From Artemia franciscana (lineage: Eukaryota; Arthropoda; Branchiopoda; Anostraca; Artemiidae), in NCBI RefSeq assembly GCF_032884065.1, contig NC_088865.1:43905152-43969151 (forward strand): a stretch of 64,000 bases of DNA, given 5' to 3'. The position numbers and the translations under genes were made by a program. The notes below the pieces were generated by a model. The model was not told the origin of the DNA. It was given only the letters and a program-made list of their open reading frames with translations, and did not search any database. Of the stretch, positions 12,826 through 22,984 are shown one piece after another (positions within the stretch are counted from its first letter, which is position 1; every line of letters starts with the position of its first letter).

Positions 12826-13516
12826 ACAGATTTTACAAAATAAAGTCCTAAGAATCCTTAAACTTTTTGTTCCATCACCTATTGAACTTCCAAATAAGTC
12901 TTCTACTGCATCTTTATATACTTATCTAGATATACTTGCAGTCTCTCAACAATTTGCTTTTGGAGCAATTCTTTTCAAAATCAATTATGACATTAAGAAA
13001 TTACCGCCATATTACCTCCATCAAAGTTTGTTCTCCCGATCACAAGATTTACATAATTATAACACTCGACAAAAAAAGGATATCTACATTGACAAGTATA
13101 ATACCGAGAGATCTAAACTCGCTCCGTTTGTTTCAATAGCTCGGTGCTGGGATGCTCACAAGGCTCTTATTGATAAATTTTCCTCTATCCATTTAATAAA
13201 AAGGAAACTTAAATTTCATTTAGTTCAGGATTATTTTTAATTAAGTATCTTTTTAGTAAGGCAAAGTTTTTGTATGGTTTGTTGCTCTGGGTGATTATGG
13301 GCCTCTCAGCTATCTTCCAGTATCAATTTATATTTAATAATATTGACATTCTTAATTTCTTCAACAGTATTGAATGATCCTGAGCTAGCTGCTACTTTCA
13401 TACTATTGTTGTGTTATTGTATCTTTGCCGTCATGTTTATCTTTGTATTGTAGTGTGTTATTATTTTATCTTTGTCGAGGCCTAGTTTTTCGAGCTTGTC
13501 TCCCCATGGGCCTTTG

Positions 13517-13608
<92 letters not shown>

Positions 13609-13640
13609 GCGATTAATAAATAATTGAACTTGAACTTAAA
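12826..13640 (+). mobile_element. 5'-truncated LINE nested in the hAT
   Basis: An open frame to TAA at about 13240 encodes the extreme C-terminus of a non-LTR reverse transcriptase: QILQNKVLRILKLF, a KLPPYYLHQ segment and the LHNYNTRQK motif typical of these proteins. A 3' region with a (TA)n tract follows, and the tail AATTGAACTTGAACTTAAAT is a (TTGAAC)-type end seen in L2/CR1-like LINEs. The catalytic domain is missing. It splits the hAT between GGGGTCCACAT and GGACCCTATGGGG. Confidence 0.8.
13519..13599. repeat. (AT)n microsatellite in the LINE 3' region
   Basis: About 40 AT units, between TTTGTC and ACATGTATGTGC. This is the second (TA)n tract in the window that adjoins a LINE. Confidence 0.98.
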
Positions 13641-13703
13641 TGAGCATGGACCCTATGGGGTCCATGGAATATTTCCAGGGGTCCACAGGCAAAACACAAC
13701 AAA

Positions 13704-14190
13704 TTGTGGGTCCACAATGATATTTTGGGGGTCCATGAAGAAAACCAACTCACTTTATATTGTGTTCACTGTGTGATACACCGTCAACACTTAGCTGCAA
13801 AGAAAATGAGTGCAAGTCTGCATGATTCCCTTACTGTTGTAATAAAAGTAGTTAACCATATTATTTCAAAGTCTCTTCGAGACAACCTTTTTCATGATTC
13901 TGTAGGCAAAATGGAGAAAAGTTTGGGCGGCTTGTAATGCATACAGAGGTGAGATGGCTATGAAAGGGGAATTGTCTTAAGCGTTTCATTGCACTTTGGA
14001 ATTCTATTGTTTCCTTTCTTGCTGACACATAACTTGGAGTAAGCCTCATTTAATAAACAGGGCTCCAAGAAAATAATTCTGATCTGATATCTTGTAAAAG
14101 TGCTATTGCTACTTTTCTAAGGAAACTGCAACTGTATAAGAATAATATCAAGCGTCGTGCATTTGAACAGTTTCCTTGTTTGGCATGTTT
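13704..14190 (+). pseudogene. hAT transposase fragment, ZBED5/SCAND3-like
   Basis: Conserved blocks of a domesticable hAT transposase are readable over three frames with stops. They are LYCVHCVIHRQHLAAKKMS (13752-13815), HTEVRWL-stop-KGNCLKRF (about 13938-13990), and LQENNSDLISCKSAIATFL with FEQFPCL (about 14063-14187). CxIHR...LA and HTEVRWLS-G are strongly diagnostic of the RNase H-like catalytic domain of this group. Frameshifts and in-frame stops make it inactive. Family A copy 4 interrupts it at about 14190. Any continuation should lie after 15752, but I could not recognise it. Confidence 0.85.
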
Positions 14191-15752
14191 TTTATTGTTT
14201 TAAAAAGTAGAGTTGCGAGAAAGAATCAAACTTTAGCGCAAGGAGCGGGGTGTCAAGGAGGAAAAGCCCCTTTCATATACGGAGTAATTTCTGTTCGTTT
14301 TAAGTTTTAATGTCGCTCCTTACTTTCATTTAAAAAAAACTTGTTTTTTTTATTTAATTTCTGAAAGTTCTTGAATTAATGCACGTCTGATTTTGGCTCT
14401 CCGTAGATAAATTACTAAAATGAAATTTGCATATTAATTCTTTTTTTGGCTAAATGGCTTTCTCTTAGTTTTGATCAGACGATTTTGAGAAATAAAGGGT
14501 GGGGAAGGAGGTCTAGTTGCCCTCCAATTTTTCGGTTACTCAAAAAGGCAACTAGATCTTTTAATTTTTAACGAACGTTTTTATTAGTAAAAAAAAAACA
14601 TAACTCAAGAATTAACTTACGTAACAAACGTAAATAACTTACGTAACTTACGTTACGTTTTATCCCAATTCTTTAAGAATGACCCCTGAATCAGAAAGGC
14701 CGTAGAATAAATAGTTGAAATTATTTAAAAATTTTTAGCATAAAGAGCGAAGTATTTATCTCCTCCTAAATACCTCGCTCTTTATGCTAAAGTGTTTTTA
14801 GAACCCTTCATATGCGTAATAATCTCTGTTCGTTTTAAGTTTTAATGCTTCTCCTTACTTTCAATTGAAAAAACTTTTTCATGTTTATATTTTCATTGTT
14901 TTTTTTATAGTAATACTAGAAAGTCCTGCGCCCTTTTCATTGAATTTCTCTTCCCCCATGAAATACTCCTCCAAGGAAAGATCCTCCAATATAGCCCCCT
15001 CCCCTGAACCCCACACCCAAACCAAAAAAATCCCCCTGATAACGTCGGTGCACTTCCCAGTAACCATTACTGTATGTAAACATTGGTCAAAGTTTGTAAC
15101 TTGCAGCCCCTCCCCCAGGGACTGTGGGGGGTAAGTCATCCCAAAAGACATTGTTATTATGGTTTTCGACTATGCTGAACAAAATGGCTATCCCAAAATT
15201 TTGATCCGTTGACTTTTGGAAAAAAGAGCGTGGGAGGGGGCCTAGGTGCCCTCCAGTTTTTTTGGTCACTTAAAAAGGACACTAGAACTTTTCATTTCCG
15301 TTAGAATGAGCCCTCTTGCAACACTCTAGGACCACTTGGTCGATACGATGACCCCTGGGAAAAAAAAAAAAACAAAACAAAAAAACAAATAAACACGCAC
15401 CCGTGATTTGTCTTCTGGCAAAAAATACGAAATTCCACATTTTTGTAGATTCGACCTTGGAATTTTTTCTATAGGGTTCTCGGATACGCTGAATGCGATG
15501 GTGTAATTTTCGTTAATATCCTATGACTTTTAGGGGGTGTTACCCCCTATTTTCCAAAATAAGGCAAATTTTCTCAGGCTCGTAACTTTTGATGACAAAG
15601 ACTAAATTTGATGAAATTTATATATTTAAAATCAGCATAAAAATCCGATTCTTTTGATATATCGTTTAGTATCGAAATTCCGTTTTTTAGAGTTTCGTTT
15701 ACAATTGAGCCGGGTCGCTCCTTACTACAGTTCGTTACCACGAACTGTTTGA
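14190..15752 (-). mobile_element. Family A repeat, copy 4, nested in the hAT
   Basis: Reverse orientation, near full length. It begins in the loop of the distal palindrome (GTTTTAAAAAGTAGAGTTGC), includes the proximal palindrome (arms near 14725-14850), and ends GAGCCGGGTCGCTCCTTACT followed by the terminal hairpin and CTGTTTGA at 15752. Confidence 0.9.
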
Positions 15753-16223
15753 TTAACATCAATAGAACCAAATATAAATAAACTCACCGAGAAGAACCAA
15801 CCACAGGAATCTCATTGAATAAACATGCCTTTTCCTTTTTTTTTCATCACACACTTAATTTCAACTCCTTTTTTATCCAGTTTACATAAAGTTGGAGTGA
15901 ATTAAACTGCCTGGGGAGCTCTACTCTCCATGAGTTTGTGTTGCTTTCCCATGGAAGAAACATTGTAATATTGTAGTTATTATCACAATAATAGTAATAA
16001 TAATAATAATAATTATTATTATTATTTTTATTATAGTAGAATATTTTATTTGCATTAAATTAGTTTTCATTTAAAAATAAAGCTTAATCGTATACTATTT
16101 CTTTGATGATTAAAACCTTAAAATCTATATTAGTGAAGAATAGAAAATTGGTCTTATGTCCAATAGCTATGAAGGGGTCCACCAAGATAAAAAGAAGGGA
16201 AAAGGGGTCCTTGGGTAAAGAAA
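15753..16223. other. hAT interior, no coding recognised
   Basis: AT-rich remainder of the hAT, including an AAT/ATT simple repeat (about 15988-16040). It ends in GGGGTCC motifs mirrored at the left end of the element. Confidence 0.5.
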
Positions 16224-16238
16224 GGTTGAGAACCACTG

Positions 16239-16321
16239 ATATAGCGTATCCAAAACCCTGTGTTAAAGATTTTGCTTGCCAGACAGAAATCTGCCTTACT
16301 AATCTTGAAATTCCCGGTTAA
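16239..16321 (+). pseudogene. Host-like ORF relic, right half
   Basis: Begins with the duplicated ATATAGCG, then reads YPKPCVKDFACQTEICLTNL and a stop at 16319-16321. The paralogue at about 38880 has HPKSCVKDFARPTEL in register, directly after the sequence matching the left half. Confidence 0.55.
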
Positions 16322-16334
16322 GTGAACCTTCCTG

Positions 16335-17600
16335 TAACTGAGCCCTAGTGCAACTGAACCACTGTACTCAGTTTTTCAGTATTCTACAAATATGAGGCAA
16401 TATCATTGGGTAAAACAAAAGTTATAATCTTTACATGTTCAATCTTGTTAGAATTGTTTGTTTTTTAAAGTCATGATATAAAAGTTTGTCAAGATTATTC
16501 AGAAAAAATCTCTGTTTTCTTGTCACAAAAAAGAAGAAAATCGGACGTTACAAACCATTATAGCCAGATTTATATCTCCTTTTCTTATGTTTGCTTTATT
16601 TTTTTTTATCTTCACCCTGTCACTGTCAGAAAATACCACCTCCCCCGAAAAATACTCCCCTACCACCTACCACCACCCGTCCCATGGCTAGTTTACTTCC
16701 CCACGGGGGTTACTGTTATTCTTCACTCTCTCAATAACAGTATAGATCCAAAATATTTCCAGAAATCAAATCGAAACATACCTACTCCCATTAAGCCTTC
16801 GGATACAGAATTTGCGCTAAGAAAGAGACAAGAGGAGGGTGGAGGTAGAATTTGATATGTAATCTCCAGGGTCGTATTCAGGACTTTTGCTTTCTTTTTT
16901 TCTGGAAGAGGGTGACAAAACGAACTTTAAAAACACATCAAAAAGGTGAAAACGACTTTGAATCTTTCTTGATTTCTGAGAATATTTCTGGTCTACGCTA
17001 TTATTATAAAAGTAAAGAGCAACATCATACCTCAAATGAGCAGAATTTATTCCGTATAGGAAGGGGGATTGCCCTTCCTCATCCCCACCTCCACCTCATG
17101 GTCGTAGAAAATTCCGGGGATGCTTGTTCGATAATAAACTGAGACTTATAGTCCTTTTTTAAGTCAAAAGTAATTGGAAACCAACCAGCTTCTGGGCGGG
17201 TGGGGGAGTAGTTTCCAGGGAGGTATTTTTCACTGGAGGTTATCTCCAATGGGGAATCATTTTTGGGAGGGTAGGTATTTTCCAGGGGGAGTAAACGCCT
17301 AGACCCATAGAAAATGAAAGGGCGAAGGGAGCCCCATTAACAGACATAGAAAGGAGAAATAAATATGGCTTTAAAGGTTTGCGAGGTCCAATTTCCTTAA
17401 TTTTTGTAACAACAAAGGAGAGCCTTTTCATGAATCATCTTGACAGGCATTTATATTATGAATTTCAAAAAAACAAACAGTTCCAACAAGGTTGAACATG
17501 TAAAGATTCTAACTTGTGTTTTCTCCATTGATACTGCCTCGCACTTGTAGAATACTGAAAAACTGAGTACAGTGGTTTAGTTGCATGTGGGTTCCGTTAC
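16335..17600. repeat. Foldback structure with ~130-bp arms
   Basis: 16341-16475 reads ACTGTACTCAGTTTTTCAGT, then TTTACATGTTCAATCTTG. The reverse complement of the same order occurs at about 17470-17600 (GTTGAACATGTAAAGATT, ACTGAAAAACTGAGTACAGT). The enclosed ~1 kb contains family F right-arm sequence. Confidence 0.85.
16790..17320 (-). repeat. Family F repeat, copy 1 right arm
   Basis: Reverse complement resembles 12340-12665 (GGTCTAGGCGTTTA..CCCC, GGTAGAA, CAGGACTTTTG). It also matches 28750-29150 in direct orientation (GTCTACG-CTTTATTA, GAGCA-CATCA, CCACCTCCACCTCAT). Confidence 0.65.
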
Positions 17601-17880
17601 ATGGGTATTCAGTTGCAAGGTGGTTCAGTTATATGGTGGTTCAGTTGCACGGATGTTGAGTTAAACGGGGTTGAGTTGCACAGGGGTTGAGCTGCACGAG
17701 GCTTCAGTTAAATGGGGTTCAGTTGCACATGGGTTCAGATGCACGGTGGTTCAATTGCACGGCGTTTCAGTTACACGGAGGTTCAGTTGTACGGTGGTTC
17801 AATTGCACAAGGGTTTAGCTACAAGGTTTCAGTTGCTTAAGGTTCAGTTACACGGTGGTTCAGTTGTAATGGAACCGTCA
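17575..17880 (+). repeat. GGTTCAGTTGCACGG minisatellite
   Basis: About 18 units of 15-18 bp (GGTTCAGTTGCACGGTG with variants). The motif is an expansion of the tip of the adjoining foldback arm, which contains GTGGTTTAGTTGCA and on the other arm TGCAACTGAACCAC. Confidence 0.9.
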
Positions 17881-18239
17881 AGATTGTTTAACTTCAAACT
17901 TGTCTACAAAATAATCATTTTTCCAATAAGTTTTTTTTTTCAGATCCGAAACGACAGTCAATCATTGAACTGAGCTCATTGTGCGGAAGTGATACCAAAT
18001 TAAACGAAATACAGTACAAATCTTTAAATACTATATTTTTCTACTGCTAATAGTGTCCTTATATGGTTTATTTCTACTGTACCAAAACTCCTATACTTTT
18101 TGAATTAACGAACTATTAAGAATCTATCTACGATGTTCTAGTAGCCGGCTAGCTCTCACCCCTTCAGAAATGGCACATAAAGTTCCATATTTAGTGTCAT
18201 ATGGCACTTGCACATGGTGTAATTTATTAATAACTTCGA
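17881..18239. other. Nothing recognised
   Basis: AT-rich spacer between the minisatellite and the Penelope-like element. Confidence 0.5.
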
Positions 18240-19640
18240 AGACCACACTGCCTTTCCATGACGAAAGTAAAACAGTTCAAAATAGGGATGAAACCTTTTA
18301 ATTGACTGTGAACAGATATAAAATTATTTAACTGGATATTTCGAACACATATACAGTGTTCATCATCAGCAGTAAAACTAAAATACATGAATAAAAATAA
18401 ACAATATTTATACCTAATAAACTAATTAAATGTAGTTTATTGCTCTTATTTTTTTCAATGCAACAGCGGAAGCAAATCTCTTTGACCTTTTCGGTTCCGG
18501 TTCATTAGATTTATCTGACATACTACGTGGGCAGAGGTCATAGCTCTTAGATGAGGTGATATTTACTTTATTTGACCTCACTGCCTTTCCATGACGAAAG
18601 TAAAAAAGTTCAAAATAGGGATGAAACCTTTTAATTGACAGTGAACAGATATAAAATTATTTAACTGGATATTTCGAACACATATACAGTGTTCATCATC
18701 AGCAGTAAAACTAAAAGACATGAATAAAAATAAACAAAATTTATACCTAATAAACTAATTACATATAGTTTATTGCTCTTATTTTTTCAATGCAACAGCG
18801 GAAGCAAATCTCTTTGACCTTTTCGGTTCCGGTTCATTAGATTTATCTGACATATTATGTGGACAGAGGTCATAGCTCTTAGGTGAGGTGATATTTACTT
18901 TATTTGACCTCAGTAAATTATCATAAATTGAGTTCAATCCAAATTCACCTGTATCTCTGTTTATGGAATTATTCTTGAATATTTTTTTTTTTAATTTCAA
19001 TTGTTTCCCTGAAAATTCGCTTTAAACCTTGGTCCCTAGAAATCAAAGAAACATTATCAAACAAAATAAAATTATTTGGATAATTATAGATATTTTCCGA
19101 GAGGGCCGACGTGAAATCTTCAGGTTTGGTATTTTGTTTTAAAGACGATGAAATAGAATTATGATGTTGTAGCAATCTTATTTTTAGATTCTGATTAGTA
19201 CGTCCCACATAAGAGCTTCCACAAGTACATGGGATTTTACAGACCCCACTTTGTTGCTCTAAGAAAGTTCGACCCTTTCCAGAATTAAAAAAAAACTAGC
19301 CAAAGTATTACTATCTCTTAAAGCTACCTCTAAGCCATTATTTTGTAAAATTCTTTTAAGTTTTTCACTCAACCCTGGAACATATGATAGAGAACAAAAA
19401 AACAATCATTCTTTTCTGTTGTTTCCAAAATATCGCCAGAAAATTCTAGAAATTTTTTCCTTCTTTTCGAAAAAGTCTGGTCAATTAACCAACTCAGATA
19501 ATGGTTACTTATTAAAATCTCTTTTAACAACAATAATTCCTCCTCAATGAATTTTGGAGAGCAAATTCTAAAAATGTGGTTAGTTAAGGATATGATTAAA
19601 CCAAATTTTACTTGGCCAGCCTGACCGGAGAAAAACGGCG
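18240..19640 (-). mobile_element. Inverted partial Penelope-like element
   Basis: Reverse complement of the 3' part of the element at 19.7-21.6 kb. On the minus strand it encodes the end of the reverse transcriptase, the GIY-YIG-type endonuclease region (GRTNQNLKIRLLQHHNS, 19208 downward) and the C-terminal KSNEPEPKRSKRFASA segment. It is less damaged in places than the other copy: the TGA at 20695 of the plus copy is a sense codon here. The 3' 332 bp is duplicated in tandem. Confidence 0.9.
18248..18912 (-). repeat. 332-bp direct duplication of the Penelope 3' end
   Basis: CTGCCTTTCCATGACGAAAG starts at 18248 and at 18581. The two units agree through CTTTATTTGACCTCA (ending 18580 and 18912). 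Partial tandem copies are characteristic of Penelope-like elements, where they act as pseudo-LTRs. Confidence 0.92.
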
Positions 19641-19678
19641 AAAATCGGTTACTTAATTTTATTAAAACGTCAAGTTAT

Positions 19679-19698
19679 TTAACGTTTAAAAACGTTAA
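19679..19698. other. Palindrome at the centre of the Penelope inversion
   Basis: TTAACGTTT-AA-AAACGTTAA lies in the ~60-bp spacer between the two inverted copies, exactly at the turn-around. Confidence 0.75.
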
Positions 19699-19699
19699 A

Positions 19700-21620
19700 A
19701 ATATGTACAAAAGCTTTCTTTAGACCCGAGGGACTCATACACAAAGAAGTTTAAGAACGAGTTAAAGAGTTTGAAGGAAGAAGGGAAGATTACACCTCAA
19801 CTTTTCTACAAATTCTTACCTAGAAGTTCTTTGTGCCCTAAATTATATGGACTTCCAAAGATACATAAGCCAAATCTGCCATTACGACCACTTGTTGCGA
19901 GTAACAAGTTACCAACAAGTGCTCTGAGTAAGTGGCTAGTGTCATTGTGTAAACCACTCATGTCTACACAAATTTCTTACATTAAGAATTCGTCAGAAAT
20001 TGTAAAAAAACTAAAAGAAGTGGAGATTTCTTCAAATTCTATGATTTCAAGTTTCGACATAGTGTCAATGTATACGAGCATTGATGTAAAAGCCGCAGAA
20101 ATTCTTCTTGAAAGAAAGATACTAAGAAATTTGGACTTAATTAGTGGTGAAACAGTTTTGGAAGTCGGTGTAATTATGAATTTAGTTAGGTTGTGCAACA
20201 CGTTCTCTTATTTTTTTTCAATTCAGTGTTTTTTCGAACAAGTAAATGGTTTACCCATGGGGGTCCCTTTAAGTCCTTTATTAGCAAATAGTTTTGTAGA
20301 AAACATTGAAACAATAGCGTTAGTTTCATACTTTTTAAAACATAAATTTTGGGGGAGATATATGGATGACATAATTTTTGTATGGAATTATGGGTTGGAG
20401 GAATTAAAAAGTTTTTTAGAACATCTTAATTTTTGGGGAGGTGATATAAACTTTACAATAGAATCAGAAGAGGATAATAAACTTCATTTTCTGGATGTTC
20501 TTCTTGTACAAAATGAAAATAGTCTGGATTTTAAGATTTACAGAAAACCTACTAACAATAAAAGATTTTTGTCGTTTTTCTCCGGTCATGCTCGCCAAGT
20601 TGAAATTGGTTTAATCGTATCCTTAACTGACCGCATTTTTAGAATTTGCTCTCCAAAATTCATTGAGGAGGAATTATTGTTGTTAAAAGAGATTTGAATA
20701 AGTAACCATTATCTGGGTTGGTTAATTGACCATACTTTTTCAAAAAGAAGGAAACAATTTCTAGAATTTTCTGACGATATTTTGGAAACAACTGAAAAGA
20801 AAGATATTTTTTGTTCTCTACCATATGGTCCAGGGTTGAGTGAAAAACTTAAAAGAATTTTACAAAATAATGGCTTAAAAGTAGCTTTAAGAGGTAGCAA
20901 TACTTTGGCTAGTTTTTTAAATTCTGGAAAGGATCGAACTTCCGTAGAGCAACAAAGTGGGGTTTATAAAATCCCATGTACTTGTGGAAGCTCTTATGTG
21001 GAACGTACTAACCAGAATCTAAAAATGAGATCGCTACAACATCATAATTCTATTTCATCGTCTTTAAAGCAAAATACCAAACCTTAAAATTTCACGTCGG
21101 CCCTTTCGGAACATATCTATAATTATCCAAATAATCTTATTTTGTTTGAAAATTGTTTCTTTGATTTCTAGGTACCAAGGTTTAAAGCAAATTTTCAGGG
21201 AAATAATCGAAATTAAAAAAACAATTATTGAAGAATAGTTCTATAGACAGAGATACAGGTGAATTTGGATTGAACTCAATTTATGATAATTTACTGTGGT
21301 CAAATAAAGCAAATATCACCTCGCCTAAGAGCTATGGCCTCTGTCCACGTAATATGTCAGATAAATCTAATGAATAGGAACCGAAAAGGTCAAAGAGATT
21401 TGCTTCCGCTGTTGCATTGAAAAAAAATAAGAGCAATAAACTATATGTAATTGGTTTATTAGATATAAATTTTGTTTATTTTTATTCATGTCTTTTAGTT
21501 CTACTGCTGACGATGAACACTTTATATGTGTTCGAAATATCCAGTTAAATAATTTATATCTGTTCACTGTCAATTAAAAGGTTTCATCCCTATTTTGAAC
21601 TGTTTTACTTTCGTAATTTA
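19700..21620 (+). mobile_element. Penelope-like retroelement, 5'-truncated
   Basis: Reverse transcriptase plus GIY-YIG endonuclease in one decayed frame, then a 3' region ending near GTTTTACTTTCGTAATTTA (about 21620). It pairs head-to-head with the inverted copy at 18.2-19.6 kb. The N-terminal domain of the protein is absent. Confidence 0.93.
19708..21087 (+). pseudogene. Penelope-like reverse transcriptase/GIY-YIG endonuclease
   Basis: The protein would reverse-transcribe element RNA primed at a nick made by its endonuclease. From 19771 the frame is open for 308 codons. Reverse transcriptase motifs in order are KLYGLPKIHKPN with LRPLVAS, SSFDIVSMYTSID, NGLPMGVPLSPLLAN, GRYMDDIIFVW (the catalytic YMDD, intact) and KLHFLDVLL. 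A TGA at 20695-20697 interrupts. The same frame then continues through SGVYKIPCTCGSSYVERTNQ, a GIY-YIG-type endonuclease core whose conserved glycine after YV is Glu, to a TAA at 21085. The inverted copy has Gly there and no stop at the first site, so this copy is mutated rather than ancestral. Frames after 21087 are shifted. Confidence 0.93.
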
Positions 21621-22557
21621 TTAAAAACACGTAGACAAGAGAAAAAGCTTTTGAATGAGCTGTTAAGCAACTCTTTATGATCGTCTGGAGACCTGCTAGG
21701 CCTGAAAAAAACGAAAACGGGAGACAGACAAGTGCTATCCATACAAAAAAAATAATTTTCTTTGTTGTTCAACATGGGGGATTGTAATTTCCCTGTATAG
21801 TGCTTTCGACCATGAAGATTCTAACGGTACACCTTTCATTTTGATCTGACGCCATTTTTGAGGGGAGTTAGGCCTTTATTTCGAAATCACCATAAATTTC
21901 TTTTCGCAATATACTTTTATTTTAAAGACAAACCGATATAATAATTACCATTCCTGAATCAGTGGTAGATGGAAATATTTTTCACTAGGTAGGGTTTTAT
22001 AAATCATATTTTTAACTTTTGGTTACTATGGGCCTTGGTTCGCTCTTTACTAGGTTGCAGCTGCTGCTGCAACCATGATCTTTGTTAGCTCTACAGTCCT
22101 TGAAGCTAAAGACAGCCCCAAAGAAAATTTCTACTTACCGCTAATGTGCCTTTAAGCTTAGAACGCAGCAGATAAGTTGAATTGAATAGGAAGCAAAAAT
22201 AAAGAGTCTTCAGTGGGAGACTTCGCCAGTACATATAAACTAACAGTGACAAAATATATACTACAGGGTTTTGGGGCCCAGCTAAGGGTGTGGGAGGGGG
22301 GACTCCCTGCTCTAAAAATCCAAGGTCTTTGGGACGCCTTGGAACTTTAGGTGTCTATGGAGTCTTAATTTAGCTTATTTGTCGGCATACTGAACGATTT
22401 TGTCGGCACACTATTAATTTCCCCTTACACACTCAAAACCCTAGCTTCGACTCTGACGGGGTTGTCGAAGCTCAATTCTATAATCAGAGCTTTGGATTAG
22501 TTTCCTCCATGTCGCAGTGATAAATTTCTATTTAAAGATATATTTGTCTTGCTAAAC
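21621..22557. other. No intact gene; fragment of family F on the minus strand
   Basis: About 21935-22055 reads, in reverse complement, like 11741-11870: TTACCATTCCTGAATCAG, then GGCC-TGGTTCGCTCTTTACTA. It is a third, short copy of the family F ORF region. A perfect palindrome GGTTGCAGC-TGCT-GCTGCAACC follows at 22053-22074. Confidence 0.6.
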
Positions 22558-22925
22558 CAGTTCTTACTGCTTGCCATGTATCATATAGGTAACAACTTGA
22601 TTTCTGTCTATATATCGGATTGCACAATTACTAATTGTGGCAAAATACAACAAAACTGGATTCTACCTTTCTTAACAAAGAATCCGTAAACACGGTAAAC
22701 AGCTGACTAAACCAGCCGTCACAGGCTCCTGTAATGGAATTAAATACAAAATTTGAGCTTTCCAATTGAAAGTTAAGAGCAACATCAGAGATTATCCATA
22801 ACAATTAACATTAAATCATAACACTAAAACCAGCAGAGAAATGGGGAGGGGGGTACTACTACTGGTACTGCTACTACTACCACTACTATTATTTCTACCG
22901 CTACAAACACCTAAACTTTACAATA
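22558..22925 (+). repeat. Segment L, copy 1
   Basis: TTCTTACTGCTTGCCATGTA to the CTACTACTACCACTACTA simple-repeat block. Nearly identical to 24503-24903. The sequence that follows (TTTATCAGTGCATTGCATAA) reappears at about 26068, after family A copy 6. Confidence 0.9.
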
Positions 22926-22984
22926 AAAGTTTATCAGTGCATTGCATAAAGCTTTTTGAATTCGTAGCAAGTATCACCAGTTAT

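Larger units (their letters stand above)
12800..16238 (+). mobile_element. hAT transposon (ZBED5-like), 3.44 kb, with nested insertions
   Basis: Perfect 15-bp terminal inverted repeats CAGTGGTTCTCAACC (12800-12814) and GGTTGAGAACCACTG (16224-16238), bounded by the 8-bp duplication ATATAGCG. Eight bases is the hAT hallmark. The interior holds a decayed ZBED5/SCAND3-type transposase (13704-14190), a LINE inserted 26 bp from the left end, and a family A copy inside the transposase. An unoccupied paralogue of the target lies at 38.87 kb. Confidence 0.93.
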
